The position numbers and the translations under genes were made by a program. A stretch of 64,000 bases of DNA from Bacillota bacterium (GTDB taxonomy: Bacteria > Bacillota > Clostridia > Lachnospirales > Lachnospiraceae), in NCBI GenBank assembly GCA_029224465.1, contig JAQXUQ010000001.1, forward strand, positions 55,077 through 119,076, given 5' to 3'. Below are positions 36,149 to 45,072 of the stretch, in pieces; positions within the stretch are counted from its first letter, which is position 1; the number at the start of each line of letters is the position of its first letter. Below the pieces are notes generated by a model. That model did not search any database, was not told the DNA's origin, and was given only the letters and a program-made list of their open reading frames with translations.

Positions 36149-37804
36149 TCAGTCTTCGTCCTGTGCTTCGTCTTCATCCGCGGAAGTATCTGCAACATAA
36201 ACGGTACGCTTACGCGCATCCTGATCCTGCTCGAGATAATCGTCGTAGGTTGTCTCCTTGTCGATGATTTTGCCGTCCGGCAGAATCTCGATAATCCGGT
36301 TGGCGGTTGTCTGCACGACCTGATGGTCTCTGCAGGCAATCAGCTCCACGCCGGGGAAACGGATCATGCCGTCGTTGAGCGCGGAAATGGACTCCATGTC
36401 CAGATGGTTTGTCGGCTCATCGAAGATCAGGCAGTTCGCGCCGCTGATCATCATCGCGGAAAGCTGGCAGCGTACTTTCTCGCCGCCGGAGAGGACGCGT
36501 ACTTTCTTGACGCCGTCTTCGCCGCGGAAGAGCATGCGGCCGAGGAAGCCGCGGACATAGGTGACATCCTTGATCGGAGAGCGCGCCTGCAGCCACTGTG
36601 TGATGTCTTCGTCGGTGTCGAACAGGTCGGTGTTGTTTTTCTTGAAATAAGCCTGCGAAGTTGTAACGCCCCACTTGAAGCTTCCTTCATCCGGCTCCAT
36701 ATTGCCCATCAGGATTTCGAACAGAACGGACTTGGCCAGCTCCTGCGAGCCGACAAAAGCAATCTTGTCTGTGCGTTTCATGACAAAGGAAACATCGTCG
36801 AGGACTTTGCGGCCGTTCACTGTCTTGGAAAGATGTTCAACGGTGAGAACTTCGTTTCCGATTTCGCGGTCCGGGCGGAAATCTATGAACGGATATTTGC
36901 GGCTCGAAGGCTTGATGTCGTCGAGCTGGATCTTTTCGAGCGCACGCTTTCTGGAAGTAGCCTGCTTGGACTTCGACGCGTTCGCGGAAAAGCGGGAGAT
37001 GAACTCCTTGAGTTCTTTGATTTTTTCCTCTTTCTTCTTGTTGGCTTCCTTCATCTGGCGGACCATCAGCTGGGACGATTCATACCAGAAATCATAGTTG
37101 CCGGCATAAAGTGTGATTTTCCCGTAATCAATATCGGCAATATCGGTGCAGACCTTGTTCAGAAAATACCGGTCATGCGAAACGACAATGACCGTATTCG
37201 GGAAATTAATCAGGAATTCCTCAAGCCAGGCAATCGCGTCCAGATCGAGGTGGTTGGTCGGCTCATCCAGAAGCAGAATGTCGGGGTTTCCGAAAAGCGC
37301 TCTCGCAAGCAGTACCTTGACCTTCTGCGCACCGTTTAGCTCGTTCATTTTCAGGTAATGGAATTCGTCCGCGATACCAAGGCCGTTCAGCAGTGACTCG
37401 GCGTCGGATTCCGATTCGTAGCCGCCCATTTCCGCGTATTCGCTTTCCAGCTCCGCCGCGCGGATTCCGTCCGCATCCGAGAAATCCGGCTTTGCGTACA
37501 GAGCATCCTTTTCCTTCCCGATTTCATACAGATGGCGGTTTCCCTGGATGACAGTGTCCAGAACAACCTGATCATTGTATTTCTCCTGATCCTGTTCGAG
37601 GAAGGAGAGGCGCTGTCCGGGCGTCATGTTGATCGTGCCGTTTGTCGTATCGAGCTGTCCGGACAGAATTTTAAGGAAGGTCGACTTGCCGGCGCCGTTC
37701 GCGCCGATGATGCCGTAGCAGTTGCCCTCCGTGAACTTAATATTTACATCTTCGAACAGAGCTTTTTTGCCGACTCTGTAAGTTACGCCATTGGCTTCGA
37801 TCAT
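36149..37804 (-). CDS. ABC-F family ATPase (YbiT-like)
   Basis: 551 residues, two ABC domains and no membrane part, a ribosome-associated type. Domain 1: Walker A GANGAGKS, signature LNGAQ, Walker B LLLDEPTNHLD. A charged Lys/Glu linker (P-site tRNA interaction motif region) lies at about 235-300. Domain 2: degenerate Walker A (GSQELAKS), intact LSGGE and LIFDEPTNHLD, and CRDHQ at the switch. The degenerate second P-loop recurs in Firmicute YbiT-like proteins. A short acidic tail ends the protein. ATG 37804 was chosen over 37825 because AAAGGAG lies six bases upstream. Role in translation is inferred from the family. Confidence 0.88.
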   Translation of the reverse strand: MIEANGVTYRVGKKALFEDVNIKFTEGNCYGIIGANGAGKSTFLKILSGQLDTTNGTINMTPGQRLSFLEQDQEKYNDQVVLDTVIQGNRHLYEIGKEKDALYAKPDFSDADGIRAAELESEYAEMGGYESESDAESLLNGLGIADEFHYLKMNELNGAQKVKVLLARALFGNPDILLLDEPTNHLDLDAIAWLEEFLINFPNTVIVVSHDRYFLNKVCTDIADIDYGKITLYAGNYDFWYESSQLMVRQMKEANKKKEEKIKELKEFISRFSANASKSKQATSRKRALEKIQLDDIKPSSRKYPFIDFRPDREIGNEVLTVEHLSKTVNGRKVLDDVSFVMKRTDKIAFVGSQELAKSVLFEILMGNMEPDEGSFKWGVTTSQAYFKKNNTDLFDTDEDITQWLQARSPIKDVTYVRGFLGRMLFRGEDGVKKVRVLSGGEKVRCQLSAMMISGANCLIFDEPTNHLDMESISALNDGMIRFPGVELIACRDHQVVQTTANRIIEILPDGKIIDKETTYDDYLEQDQDARKRTVYVADTSADEDEAQDED

Positions 37805-37854
37805 AGAAAACTCCTTTATTTTCAAGGCCTGTAAGGTGTCATGTTCCTTAAAGC

Positions 37855-37882
37855 ATTATATAGGAAGAAATGTTTTTTGCAA
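37855..37882 (-). promoter_or_regulatory. Promoter of the ABC-F gene
   Basis: Minus strand TTGCAA (37877-37882), 16-base spacer, TATAAT (37855-37860), about 50 bases before the start codon. Confidence 0.75.
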
Positions 37883-37902
37883 GTATAAACAAATAACGCC
37901 GG

Positions 37903-37951
37903 AATAAACAACAGGTCCGGGCACCCGCGGCAATCCGCAGGTACCCGGACC
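37903..37951 (-). terminator. Terminator of the kdgK-kdgA operon
   Basis: 17-base arms at 37914-37930 and 37935-37951 pair throughout, with two mismatches that can be G-U pairs in RNA, closed by a 4-base loop. On the minus strand a moderately T-rich stretch (TGTTGTTTATT) follows. Confidence 0.7.
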
Positions 37952-38009
37952 AACTATGGCAGTACAGAAAAGGAAAGAGAAACTTCCCGGCAGGGAATCC
38001 TGCTGACAA

Positions 38010-38684
38010 TCAGATTTCGCCTGCCTTTACCTTCCTTACAATTTCCGCGGCCTCGGCAACCTTGGCCTTGATCTCGTCAAACTTGCCTGCCTTGATCAGA
38101 TCTCCCTTGACCATCCAGGAACCGCCGGCGCAGAAGATGTGATCGTTCTTCAGGTATTCAACCACGTTCTCGGCATTGATGCCGCCTGTCGGCATGATCT
38201 TGAGATTAACAAGCGCTGCCGTAATGGCCTTGATCTTCTTGAGACCGCCGTTGAGCTCAGCGGGGAAGAACTTTACGTGATCAAGACCGAGATTCATGGC
38301 ACCGATCATCTCGGAAGCAGTTGCAGTGCCGGGGCAGACAGGAATGTCATTGTCAACACAGTACTTTACGACAACAGGATCGAAGCCGGGGGATACGATG
38401 AACTTCGCACCGGCCTTTACCGCGCGTTCTACCTGTTCTACCGAAAGAACGGTTCCGGCACCGACCAGCATGTCAGGAAACTTCTCAGCCATAATGCGGA
38501 TGGATTCCTCGGCAGCGTCCGTACGGAATGTAACCTCGGCTGCCGGAAGGCCGCCCTCCATCAGAGCCTTTCCAAGAGGCTCCGCGTCTTTCGCGTCATT
38601 GAGAACGACAACAGGAATAATGCCGATCTGTGTGAATCTGTCCAGAACAGCCTGAACTTTCGGGGTATTCGCTTTAGCAGACAT
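38010..38684 (-). CDS. kdgA: KDPG/KHG aldolase
   Basis: 224 residues, class I aldolase of the Entner-Doudoroff/uronate route, splitting 2-keto-3-deoxy-6-phosphogluconate to pyruvate and glyceraldehyde 3-phosphate. The Schiff-base Lys lies in VKFFPAE and the catalytic Glu in AAEVTFRT; the phosphate loop is in MPTGGI. It lies 59 bases downstream of the kinase gene in the same operon, so KDG is phosphorylated and then cleaved. Slightly longer than E. coli Eda because of an N-terminal extension. Control is probably by the divergent IclR protein. Confidence 0.93.
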   Translation of the reverse strand: MSAKANTPKVQAVLDRFTQIGIIPVVVLNDAKDAEPLGKALMEGGLPAAEVTFRTDAAEESIRIMAEKFPDMLVGAGTVLSVEQVERAVKAGAKFIVSPGFDPVVVKYCVDNDIPVCPGTATASEMIGAMNLGLDHVKFFPAELNGGLKKIKAITAALVNLKIMPTGGINAENVVEYLKNDHIFCAGGSWMVKGDLIKAGKFDEIKAKVAEAAEIVRKVKAGEI

Positions 38685-38743
38685 ATCTTTCTCCTTCTAG
38701 GTTATATCGTAAACGTGATTAGAATTTATGTGGATTGCTTCCG

Positions 38744-39841
38744 TTATCTCTTGACACGTGCACCGGCACCGCCCATCAGGCCTTCCACTTCGTCTACCGA
38801 AGCCATCGAAGTATCTCCGGGGGTCGTCATTGCAAGAGCACCGTGTGCAGCACCGTAGTTGACTGCCTTCTCGGGATCGCCGGTTGTCATGAGACCATAG
38901 ACAAGGCCGGAAGCGAAGGAGTCGCCGCCGCCGACACGGTCCATGATTTCAAGACCGTTGTACTCCTTGGACTGATAGATCTGGCCGTCTGCCCAGCAGA
39001 TTGCCTTCCAGTCATTGACCGTTGCTGTCTTAACTGTGCGCAGGGTAGTAGCGATTGCCTTGAAGTTCGGATACAGCTCTGCCGCGTGATCGATCATCTT
39101 CTTGTAGCCGTCGATGTTCAGCTTCTTGAGGCCGGCATCCTGGCCTTCGATCTGCAGACCCAGGCAGGCGGTGAAATCTTCTTCATTGCCGATCATGACA
39201 TCGACGTACTTGGCGATTTCCTTATTGACTTCCTGGCACTTTTCAAGGCCGCCGATTGCGGACCACATCGAAGGACGGTAGTTCAGGTCATAGGAAACAA
39301 CCGTGCCGTATTTCTTGGCGGTCTTGATTGCTTCAATGACGGTCTCGCAGGACTGCTCGGAAAGAGCAGCATAAATGCCGCCGGTGTGCAGCCAGCGTAC
39401 GCCGAGCTCTCCGAAAACATGCTCGAAATTCAGGTCTTCCGGTGTTGCCTTCGAGATCGCGGTATTATATCTGTCGGAGCAGCCGACCGCGCCGCGGACG
39501 CCGAAGCCTCTTTCCGTGAAGTTGAGGCCGTTACGGCAGATCCGGCCGATGCCGTCTGTCTTCTTCCAGCAGATCAGGGAAGTGTCGACGCCGCCCTGCT
39601 CGATGAAATCCTTCATGAGTCTGCCGACTTCGTTGTCCGCGAATGCTGTCAGAACAGCTGTGTTCATGCCAAAGCATTTGTGAAGACCACGGATAACATT
39701 GTATTCACCGCCGCCCTCCCAGGCGCGGAAGCTTCTCGCGGTTCTGATTCTGCCTTCGCCCGGATCCAGACGCAGCATTACCTCGCCGAGGGAAACCGCG
39801 TCATACCTGCATTCTTTCGGATCTTTGAGATTTAAATCCAT
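38744..39841 (-). CDS. kdgK: 2-keto-3-deoxygluconate kinase (PfkB family)
   Basis: 365 residues, ribokinase-like fold. SLGEVMLRLDPG opens the domain and DRVGGGDSFASGLVYGL carries the catalytic Asp and anion hole. It phosphorylates KDG from pectin/uronate breakdown; the adjoining KDPG aldolase supports this assignment. First gene of the leftward operon, with promoter at 39969-39996 and operator-like palindromes between promoter and start. A second, more distant PfkB kinase is encoded at 62823. Confidence 0.9.
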   Translation of the reverse strand: MDLNLKDPKECRYDAVSLGEVMLRLDPGEGRIRTARSFRAWEGGGEYNVIRGLHKCFGMNTAVLTAFADNEVGRLMKDFIEQGGVDTSLICWKKTDGIGRICRNGLNFTERGFGVRGAVGCSDRYNTAISKATPEDLNFEHVFGELGVRWLHTGGIYAALSEQSCETVIEAIKTAKKYGTVVSYDLNYRPSMWSAIGGLEKCQEVNKEIAKYVDVMIGNEEDFTACLGLQIEGQDAGLKKLNIDGYKKMIDHAAELYPNFKAIATTLRTVKTATVNDWKAICWADGQIYQSKEYNGLEIMDRVGGGDSFASGLVYGLMTTGDPEKAVNYGAAHGALAMTTPGDTSMASVDEVEGLMGGAGARVKR

Positions 39842-39917
39842 CGTGTACCCCTTTCCGTTTTTGCTGTTAAATTCTGATTTTAACCTTCCGGCTTCCTGCC
39901 CGGGAAACCGGAAGGCG

Positions 39918-39934
39918 GTTTCACAATGTGAAAC
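39918..39934. promoter_or_regulatory. Operator-like palindrome O1 (kdgK side)
   Basis: GTTTCAC-AAT-GTGAAAC, perfect 7-bp arms, downstream of the kdgK start site. Probably bound by the adjacent IclR regulator. Confidence 0.72.
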
Positions 39935-39937
39935 ACA

Positions 39938-39954
39938 ATTTCATAATGTGGTAT
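39938..39954. promoter_or_regulatory. Operator-like palindrome O2 (kdgK side)
   Basis: ATTTCAT-AAT-GTGGTAT, an imperfect copy of O1 with its centre exactly 20 bases away, just downstream of the kdgK -10. Confidence 0.62.
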
Positions 39955-39968
39955 TCGTTACACTTTTC

Positions 39969-39996
39969 ATTATATAAAAAACATCCCTGATGTCAA
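39969..39996 (-). promoter_or_regulatory. Promoter of kdgK-kdgA
   Basis: Minus strand perfect TTGACA (39991-39996), 16-base spacer, perfect TATAAT (39969-39974). The start near 39962 places O2 and O1 at about +8 to +44, a road-block or clearance-repression position. Confidence 0.85.
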
Positions 39997-40003
39997 GAGT
40001 TTC

Positions 40004-40032
40004 TTGAAAACAGTTTCACATTGTGCTAACAT
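40004..40032 (+). promoter_or_regulatory. Promoter of the iclR gene
   Basis: TTGAAA (40004-40009), 17-base spacer, TAACAT (40027-40032). Its -35 is 7 bases from that of the divergent kdgK promoter. O3 covers the spacer and part of the -10, O4 the start site, implying autoregulation. Confidence 0.72.
40013..40029. promoter_or_regulatory. Operator-like palindrome O3 (iclR side)
   Basis: GTTTCAC-ATT-GTGCTAA, a copy of O1 with an intact left arm, overlapping the iclR promoter spacer and -10. Confidence 0.65.
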
Positions 40033-40049
40033 GTTTCATATAGTGGAAC
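40033..40049. promoter_or_regulatory. Operator-like palindrome O4 (iclR side)
   Basis: GTTTCAT-ATA-GTGGAAC, centre 20 bases from O3, at the iclR transcription start. Confidence 0.65.
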
Positions 40050-40070
40050 TATGAAAGGCGAGTGTAACTT

Positions 40071-40925
40071 ATGGCAGATTTGACATCAAACGCACAGACA
40101 GTCATGGACGGCAGCACCGGAGAAACGAAGGAAAATGACCGAACACAAAGCGCTGCCCGCGTGGCGGACAAGAACCCGATTCAGGTCGCAGGCAGAGTTT
40201 TCGGCGCTCTGGAGTATCTGACTTCCGCGGGGACGGCAGGTCTGATGGAAATATCCGCTGCACTCGGCCTGAACAAGAGTACAACGCGCAGAGTCCTTTG
40301 CTCGCTTGAATACATGGGATATGTACGGCAGAACGAATTGACCGGCAGGTACGAGGCGACGTTCAAGATCGTGGATCTGGCAGGCCGGGTGCTGCAGAAG
40401 CTGGATATTATCGAGCTCGTGCGTCCGTATCTGAAGGAGCTGATGGAGCAGTGCGGCGAAACCGTGCACCTTGTCAAGATGGAAGGCGCGGATGTAATCT
40501 ACGTCGACAAGGTGGAAGCATATCATTATAATTTCCGGATGGCATCGCGCATCGGCAGCAGCATTCCGTTTTACAGATCCGCGGTCGGAAAAGCGCTTGC
40601 CGCGCATATGAGCCGCGAAGAGGTCCGGACCCTGTGGAACATGTGCCGGATCGAGCGGATGACGCCGTACACGATCACGGATTTTGGTGAATTTATGGAG
40701 GCACTGGAGGAAACCAGGCGTAAAGGATACGCGCTCGATAACGAGGAAAATGAAACCGGTGTCCGCTGCATCGCAGCTGCGCTGGAACTGCCCGGTGTCG
40801 ACGGCCTCTACGCGTTCAGTATTTCCGTGCCGATTGTACGCATGGACAATGACAGAATCCGGGAGCTGGCAGGACAGGTGCTGGAAACGAAAGCGAAGAT
40901 TGACGCGCGTTTCCGGAAGGTATAA
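40071..40925 (+). CDS. IclR-family transcriptional regulator of the KDG operon (KdgR-like)
   Basis: 284 residues. An extra polar N-terminal stretch (1-35) precedes the winged helix (about 40-100; LMEISAALGLNKSTTRRVLCSLE), then the IclR effector domain (about 115-280) with the FYRSAVGKALAAH and ENETGVRCIAA segments. IclR proteins of the KdgR group bind KDG or KDPG and release repression. It is divergent from kdgK with four palindromes between them, so control of kdgK-kdgA and of itself is a strong inference. AAAGGCGAG lies ahead of ATG 40071. The inducer is inferred from context only. Confidence 0.88.
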   Translation: MADLTSNAQTVMDGSTGETKENDRTQSAARVADKNPIQVAGRVFGALEYLTSAGTAGLMEISAALGLNKSTTRRVLCSLEYMGYVRQNELTGRYEATFKIVDLAGRVLQKLDIIELVRPYLKELMEQCGETVHLVKMEGADVIYVDKVEAYHYNFRMASRIGSSIPFYRSAVGKALAAHMSREEVRTLWNMCRIERMTPYTITDFGEFMEALEETRRKGYALDNEENETGVRCIAAALELPGVDGLYAFSISVPIVRMDNDRIRELAGQVLETKAKIDARFRKV

Positions 40926-41066
40926 AGACTACCTTGTTTATTTATGGCAGTGGAAAACGGCAGCGGAAAGTGGTATCCTGTTACAGAGCGATCATTTGGA
41001 CAAAACATGGCTATGGCGCCTGTTTTGCCTTGTCTTTGATAAACCGCGCTGCGGTTTTCCGGAGAA

Positions 41067-41915
41067 ATGCCTGTGGTACAGATTTTATTGCGGCTGCTGC
41101 TCCTTGCCGCTGTTCTTTTCATATTATATATCTACATGATCATGCCGCGGATTTTCGGCCGGCCGGATCAGTCTGCATTCCGCGGGGCTCTGTTTGCACA
41201 CCGCGGTTTCTTTGATACAGGGAAGGGAATTCCCGAGAATTCGATGCCGGCATTCCGAAGGGCTGTCGATGCCGGGTACTGTATCGAGCTGGATGTACAG
41301 CTGTCGAAAGACGGGGTTCCCGTTGTTTTTCATGATTTTACATTGAAACGCATGACCGGAAGGCCGGGGCGCGTGTGTGACTACACGGCAGAGGAACTTT
41401 CGGGCTTATGTCTTGATTCTACTTCTTATACCATTCCTTTGTTTTCCGATGTGCTGGATCTGGTGCACGGGAAAACGCCGCTTCTTGTGGAAATCAAATC
41501 CGAGGATACCAACATGGAGGTCTGCCGGAAGGCGGACGCTCTTCTGCGGGCTTATCAGGGAATCTACTGTATTGAATCATTCAATCCTCTGGTACTTTTA
41601 TGGTACCGGAGGCACCATCCGCAGATCCTGCGGGGACAGCTTTCCGACCGGTTTCTCGCGCAGCCGCAGTACAGGAAAGCGCGGCTGGTTCTGCCGTGCC
41701 TGGCGCTGCAGAACATGATGCTGGATTTTCTTGCAAGACCGGATTTTATCGCATACAACTGCCGCTACGGGAAAAATATTTCAAGACGACTGATCCGCCG
41801 GCTTTTCGGGGGGAAGAGCGCGGCATATACCATAAAGAGCGGCAGGGATTTCAAGGAGGCGAAGCCTCATTTCGACGCGTTTATTTTTGACAGTTTTGAT
41901 CCCGGCAGGTTATAG
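41067..41915 (+). CDS. Membrane-anchored glycerophosphodiester phosphodiesterase (GDPD family)
   Basis: 282 residues. One N-terminal membrane segment (about 5-27) and a GDPD TIM-barrel with AHRG, PENSMPAF, ELDVQLSKDGVPVVFHD and EIKSE, covering both catalytic His and the metal-binding Glu/Asp. It hydrolyses glycerophosphodiesters to glycerol 3-phosphate and an alcohol; orientation of the domain is not certain. ATG 41067 is very close to GGAG; the GTG two codons later would have better spacing. A weak stem AAACCGC/GCGGTTT just upstream (41041-41057) may end the iclR transcript. Confidence 0.85.
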   Translation: MPVVQILLRLLLLAAVLFILYIYMIMPRIFGRPDQSAFRGALFAHRGFFDTGKGIPENSMPAFRRAVDAGYCIELDVQLSKDGVPVVFHDFTLKRMTGRPGRVCDYTAEELSGLCLDSTSYTIPLFSDVLDLVHGKTPLLVEIKSEDTNMEVCRKADALLRAYQGIYCIESFNPLVLLWYRRHHPQILRGQLSDRFLAQPQYRKARLVLPCLALQNMMLDFLARPDFIAYNCRYGKNISRRLIRRLFGGKSAAYTIKSGRDFKEAKPHFDAFIFDSFDPGRL

Positions 41916-42026
41916 GTTCAGCGGTTATGGCTGCGCGCAGGGCCTCGAGGGGTTGGATATAAACTGTAGCAGTGTACCGGAGCATGCGGTTATGGCATCT
42001 CCGGCAGGCAAAAAGGAGGAAGCAGA

Positions 42027-44654
42027 ATGAACAAGAGGGTTTACAAGTTTGAGGAAGGTTCCGCATCACAGCGGAATCTGCTCGGGGGCAAGGGCGCAAA
42101 CCTTGCGGAAATGACAAATCTGGGCATGCCGGTGCCGCCCGGATTCACAATTTCCACAGAGGCCTGCACGGACTATTACAACGATGGCAAGACCATAAAC
42201 GAGGAGACGACGAAACAGATTTTCGACGCTCTTTCATGGCTGGAAGGCGTCCGCGGCAAGAAGTTCGGCGACATGGAGGATCCGCTTCTTGTTTCCGTGC
42301 GTTCCGGAGCGCCGGTTTCGATGCCCGGCATGATGGACACCATCCTGAACCTCGGACTGAATGATGAATCCGTCAAGGGTTTTGCCAGAAAGACCGGCAA
42401 TCCCAGATTCGCGTATGATTCTTACAGAAGATTCATCCAGATGTTCTCGGATGTTGTTATGGGACAGCCGAAGACGCTCTTTGACGCGATTCTGGAAGAT
42501 GTCAAGAAAAAGAACGGCGCTGTTTACGATACGGAACTGACAGCGGAAGGTCTGCAGGAAGTCATTGCCAAGTACAAGGAACTGTACAGGAAGCAGCAGG
42601 GGGAGGAATTCCCGCAGGATCCGAAAGTACAGCTGATGGAGGCTATAAAAGCGGTATTCCGCAGCTGGGACAATCCCAGAGCGAATTCGTACAGAAGAAT
42701 GTACGATATTCCGTATGAGCTCGGAACGGCAGTCAATGTACAGTCGATGGTCTTCGGCAATATGGGCAATACTTCGGGCACCGGAGTTGCGTTTACGCGC
42801 AATCCCGCGACCGGAGCCAAGGGCATTTTCGGCGAGTACCTGATCAACGCGCAGGGTGAGGACGTTGTTGCCGGTATCCGTACGCCGCAGCCGATCACAA
42901 AGCTCGCGAACGATCTTCCCGAGTGTTACAAACAGTTCATGGAGCTGGCCAATAATCTGGAACAGCATTACCGTGACATGCAGGATATGGAATTCACGAT
43001 TGAGGAAGGAAAGCTCTATTTCCTGCAGACAAGAAACGGCAAAAGAACCGCGCAGGCCGCGATTCAGATCGCCTGTGACCTTGTGGATGAGGGCATGATT
43101 GACGAGAAGACAGCGGTGACCAGAATCGAGCCGCAGTCGCTGGATCAGCTGCTGCATCCGGGCTTTGATCCTGCCAAGCTCAAACTCTCAAGAGAAATCG
43201 GACAGGCGCTTCCCGCTTCTCCGGGAGCCGCGGCGGGCCGCGTATACTTCAATGCCGAGGACGCGGTCGCGGCTCACGCGGCGGGCAACAGGGTTATCCT
43301 TGTCCGTCAGGAGACATCGCCCGAAGATATCGACGGCATGCACGCGGCAGCCGGCGTTCTTACGATGCGCGGCGGCATGACTTCCCACGCGGCTGTTGTT
43401 GCGCGAGGCATGGGAACCTGCTGCGTTTCCGGCTGCGGTGACATGCACGTGCATGAAGCCGAGAAGTATTTTGAGCTGGGCGGCCATGAAATCCACGAAG
43501 GAGATTACATCTCTCTGGACGGTTCCACCGGCAAGATTTACCTTGGAGACATACCGACTGTCGAGGCTGTCATTACAGGCAACTTCCAGCGGATCATGGA
43601 CTGGGCGGACAAATACAGAAAGCTGCAGGTCCGCACGAACGCGGATACGCCCGCGGACGCGCAGAACGCGGTACGCCTTGGCGCTGAAGGTATCGGCCTC
43701 TGCAGAACCGAGCATATGTTCTTCAACCCGGAAAGAATTCCGAAGATCAGAAAGATGATTCTTTCGGATACGACCGAGGAAAGAGAGGCGGCATTAAATG
43801 AGCTGATCCCGTTCCAGAAGGAAGATTTCAAGGGAATTTACAAGGCGATGGAAGGCAGACCGGTCACGATCCGGTTCCTTGATCCGCCGCTGCACGAATT
43901 CGTTCCGACGACAGAGCCTGAAATCAAACAGCTTGCGGATGATATGGGTCTTACGGTGGCTGAAGTCCGCAAGAGATGCGACGACCTGCACGAGTTCAAC
44001 CCGATGATGGGTCACCGCGGCTGCAGGCTGTCGGTTACCTTCCCGGAAATCGCGAGAATGCAGACAAGAGCGGTCATTGAGGCGGCGATCGAAGTCCATG
44101 CAGAAGACGGCTATAATATCGAGCCCGAAATCATGGTACCTCTTGTCGGTGATGTCAAGGAGCTCGCTTTTGTAAAGAAGACGATTATCGAGACGGCAGA
44201 GAAAGTCAAGGCGGAGAGAAACTCCGATATCCGCTATCACATCGGCACCATGATCGAGATTCCGCGTGCCGCACTGATGGCCGATCAGATCGCGAAGGAG
44301 GCGGAGTTCTTCAGCTTCGGTACAAACGATCTGACACAGATGACCTTCGGCTTCTCCCGTGACGATGCCGGCAAATTCCTGCAGGACTACTATAAGTCCA
44401 AAATCTTCGAGCAGGATCCGTTCGCGCACCTGGATCAGAACGGCGTCGGCCAGCTGATTCAGATCGCAGTGGAGAAGGGCAGGGCGACCCGTCCGGATAT
44501 TCACCTCGGCATCTGCGGCGAGCACGGAGGCGATCCCGCGTCGATTGAGTTCTGCGACAAGGTCGGTCTGACCTATGTATCCTGCTCACCGTTCCGTGTG
44601 CCGATCGCAAGACTTGCTGCCGCGCAGGCCGCGATCAAGCATGGCAAGGCGTGA
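42027..44654 (+). CDS. ppdK: Pyruvate, phosphate dikinase
   Basis: 875 residues, interconverting pyruvate + ATP + phosphate and PEP + AMP + pyrophosphate. The ATP-grasp domain begins with GGKGANLAEMTNLG; the swivelling domain carries the phosphorylated His454 (GGMTSHAAVVARG); the C-terminal PEP/pyruvate barrel carries the catalytic Cys830 (GICGEHGG). Positions match the well-studied Clostridium symbiosum enzyme closely. AAAGGAGG precedes ATG 42027. It stands alone between a GDPD gene and a terminator. In anaerobes it commonly works in glycolysis with pyrophosphate; direction here is not known. Confidence 0.97.
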   Translation: MNKRVYKFEEGSASQRNLLGGKGANLAEMTNLGMPVPPGFTISTEACTDYYNDGKTINEETTKQIFDALSWLEGVRGKKFGDMEDPLLVSVRSGAPVSMPGMMDTILNLGLNDESVKGFARKTGNPRFAYDSYRRFIQMFSDVVMGQPKTLFDAILEDVKKKNGAVYDTELTAEGLQEVIAKYKELYRKQQGEEFPQDPKVQLMEAIKAVFRSWDNPRANSYRRMYDIPYELGTAVNVQSMVFGNMGNTSGTGVAFTRNPATGAKGIFGEYLINAQGEDVVAGIRTPQPITKLANDLPECYKQFMELANNLEQHYRDMQDMEFTIEEGKLYFLQTRNGKRTAQAAIQIACDLVDEGMIDEKTAVTRIEPQSLDQLLHPGFDPAKLKLSREIGQALPASPGAAAGRVYFNAEDAVAAHAAGNRVILVRQETSPEDIDGMHAAAGVLTMRGGMTSHAAVVARGMGTCCVSGCGDMHVHEAEKYFELGGHEIHEGDYISLDGSTGKIYLGDIPTVEAVITGNFQRIMDWADKYRKLQVRTNADTPADAQNAVRLGAEGIGLCRTEHMFFNPERIPKIRKMILSDTTEEREAALNELIPFQKEDFKGIYKAMEGRPVTIRFLDPPLHEFVPTTEPEIKQLADDMGLTVAEVRKRCDDLHEFNPMMGHRGCRLSVTFPEIARMQTRAVIEAAIEVHAEDGYNIEPEIMVPLVGDVKELAFVKKTIIETAEKVKAERNSDIRYHIGTMIEIPRAALMADQIAKEAEFFSFGTNDLTQMTFGFSRDDAGKFLQDYYKSKIFEQDPFAHLDQNGVGQLIQIAVEKGRATRPDIHLGICGEHGGDPASIEFCDKVGLTYVSCSPFRVPIARLAAAQAAIKHGKA

Positions 44655-44686
44655 TCCTGAAACAGATTTTCATAAGATAATCAATC

Positions 44687-44733
44687 AAGCGCTGCGGCGC
44701 CGGGAGAAGGAATTCCGGCGCCGCAGCGCTTTA
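44687..44733 (+). terminator. Terminator of ppdK
   Basis: Perfect 17-bp GC-rich stem (44687-44703 with 44715-44731) followed by a short T run (to 44732). Confidence 0.7.
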
Positions 44734-44767
44734 ACATAAAAACTATTCTGTTGACGGAACGATCGGT

Positions 44768-45025
44768 TCAGACGTGCGCGACAAAAGCAAGTCCGTAAAC
44801 CGCCTCCATCAGCTTTTCAATCTGCTGCTTCATAGCGGCGCAGGCTTCGGATTCGCTCGCAAAACGCAGTAAACCGACCTTTTCTCTGCGGTCACTGAAA
44901 TATACATTCCAGCTGTCTCCCTGGTGCTCCATGCAGATCCTGCCGCGGTGATTGCCGTCCAGCTTGTAAAGATTCTTCGGTACAAGGTGCTCTTTGAAAT
45001 ACTGCTGCAACTCTTTAACGGTCAT
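44768..45025 (-). CDS. Small uncharacterised protein
   Basis: 85 residues, soluble. GGAGGT precedes ATG 45025 at good spacing and a promoter lies upstream, so it is likely real. The pattern W-N-V-Y-F-S-D-R-R-E-K-V-G-L-x-x-F-x-S-E-x-E-A-C resembles small Firmicute proteins seen as domains or neighbours in toxin-immunity loci, but no toxin gene is present here and the similarity is from memory. Function unknown. Confidence 0.65.
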   Translation of the reverse strand: MTVKELQQYFKEHLVPKNLYKLDGNHRGRICMEHQGDSWNVYFSDRREKVGLLRFASESEACAAMKQQIEKLMEAVYGLAFVAHV

Positions 45026-45051
45026 GATAGATACCTCCGGGAATTCATAAC

Positions 45052-45068
45052 GTAGTAATTAATACTAC
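45052..45068. repeat. Inverted repeat upstream of the 85-residue protein gene
   Basis: GTAGTA-ATTAA-TACTAC, 6-bp arms, located between the gene's promoter (45073-45101) and its start: a possible operator. Confidence 0.45.
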
Positions 45069-45072
45069 ATAC

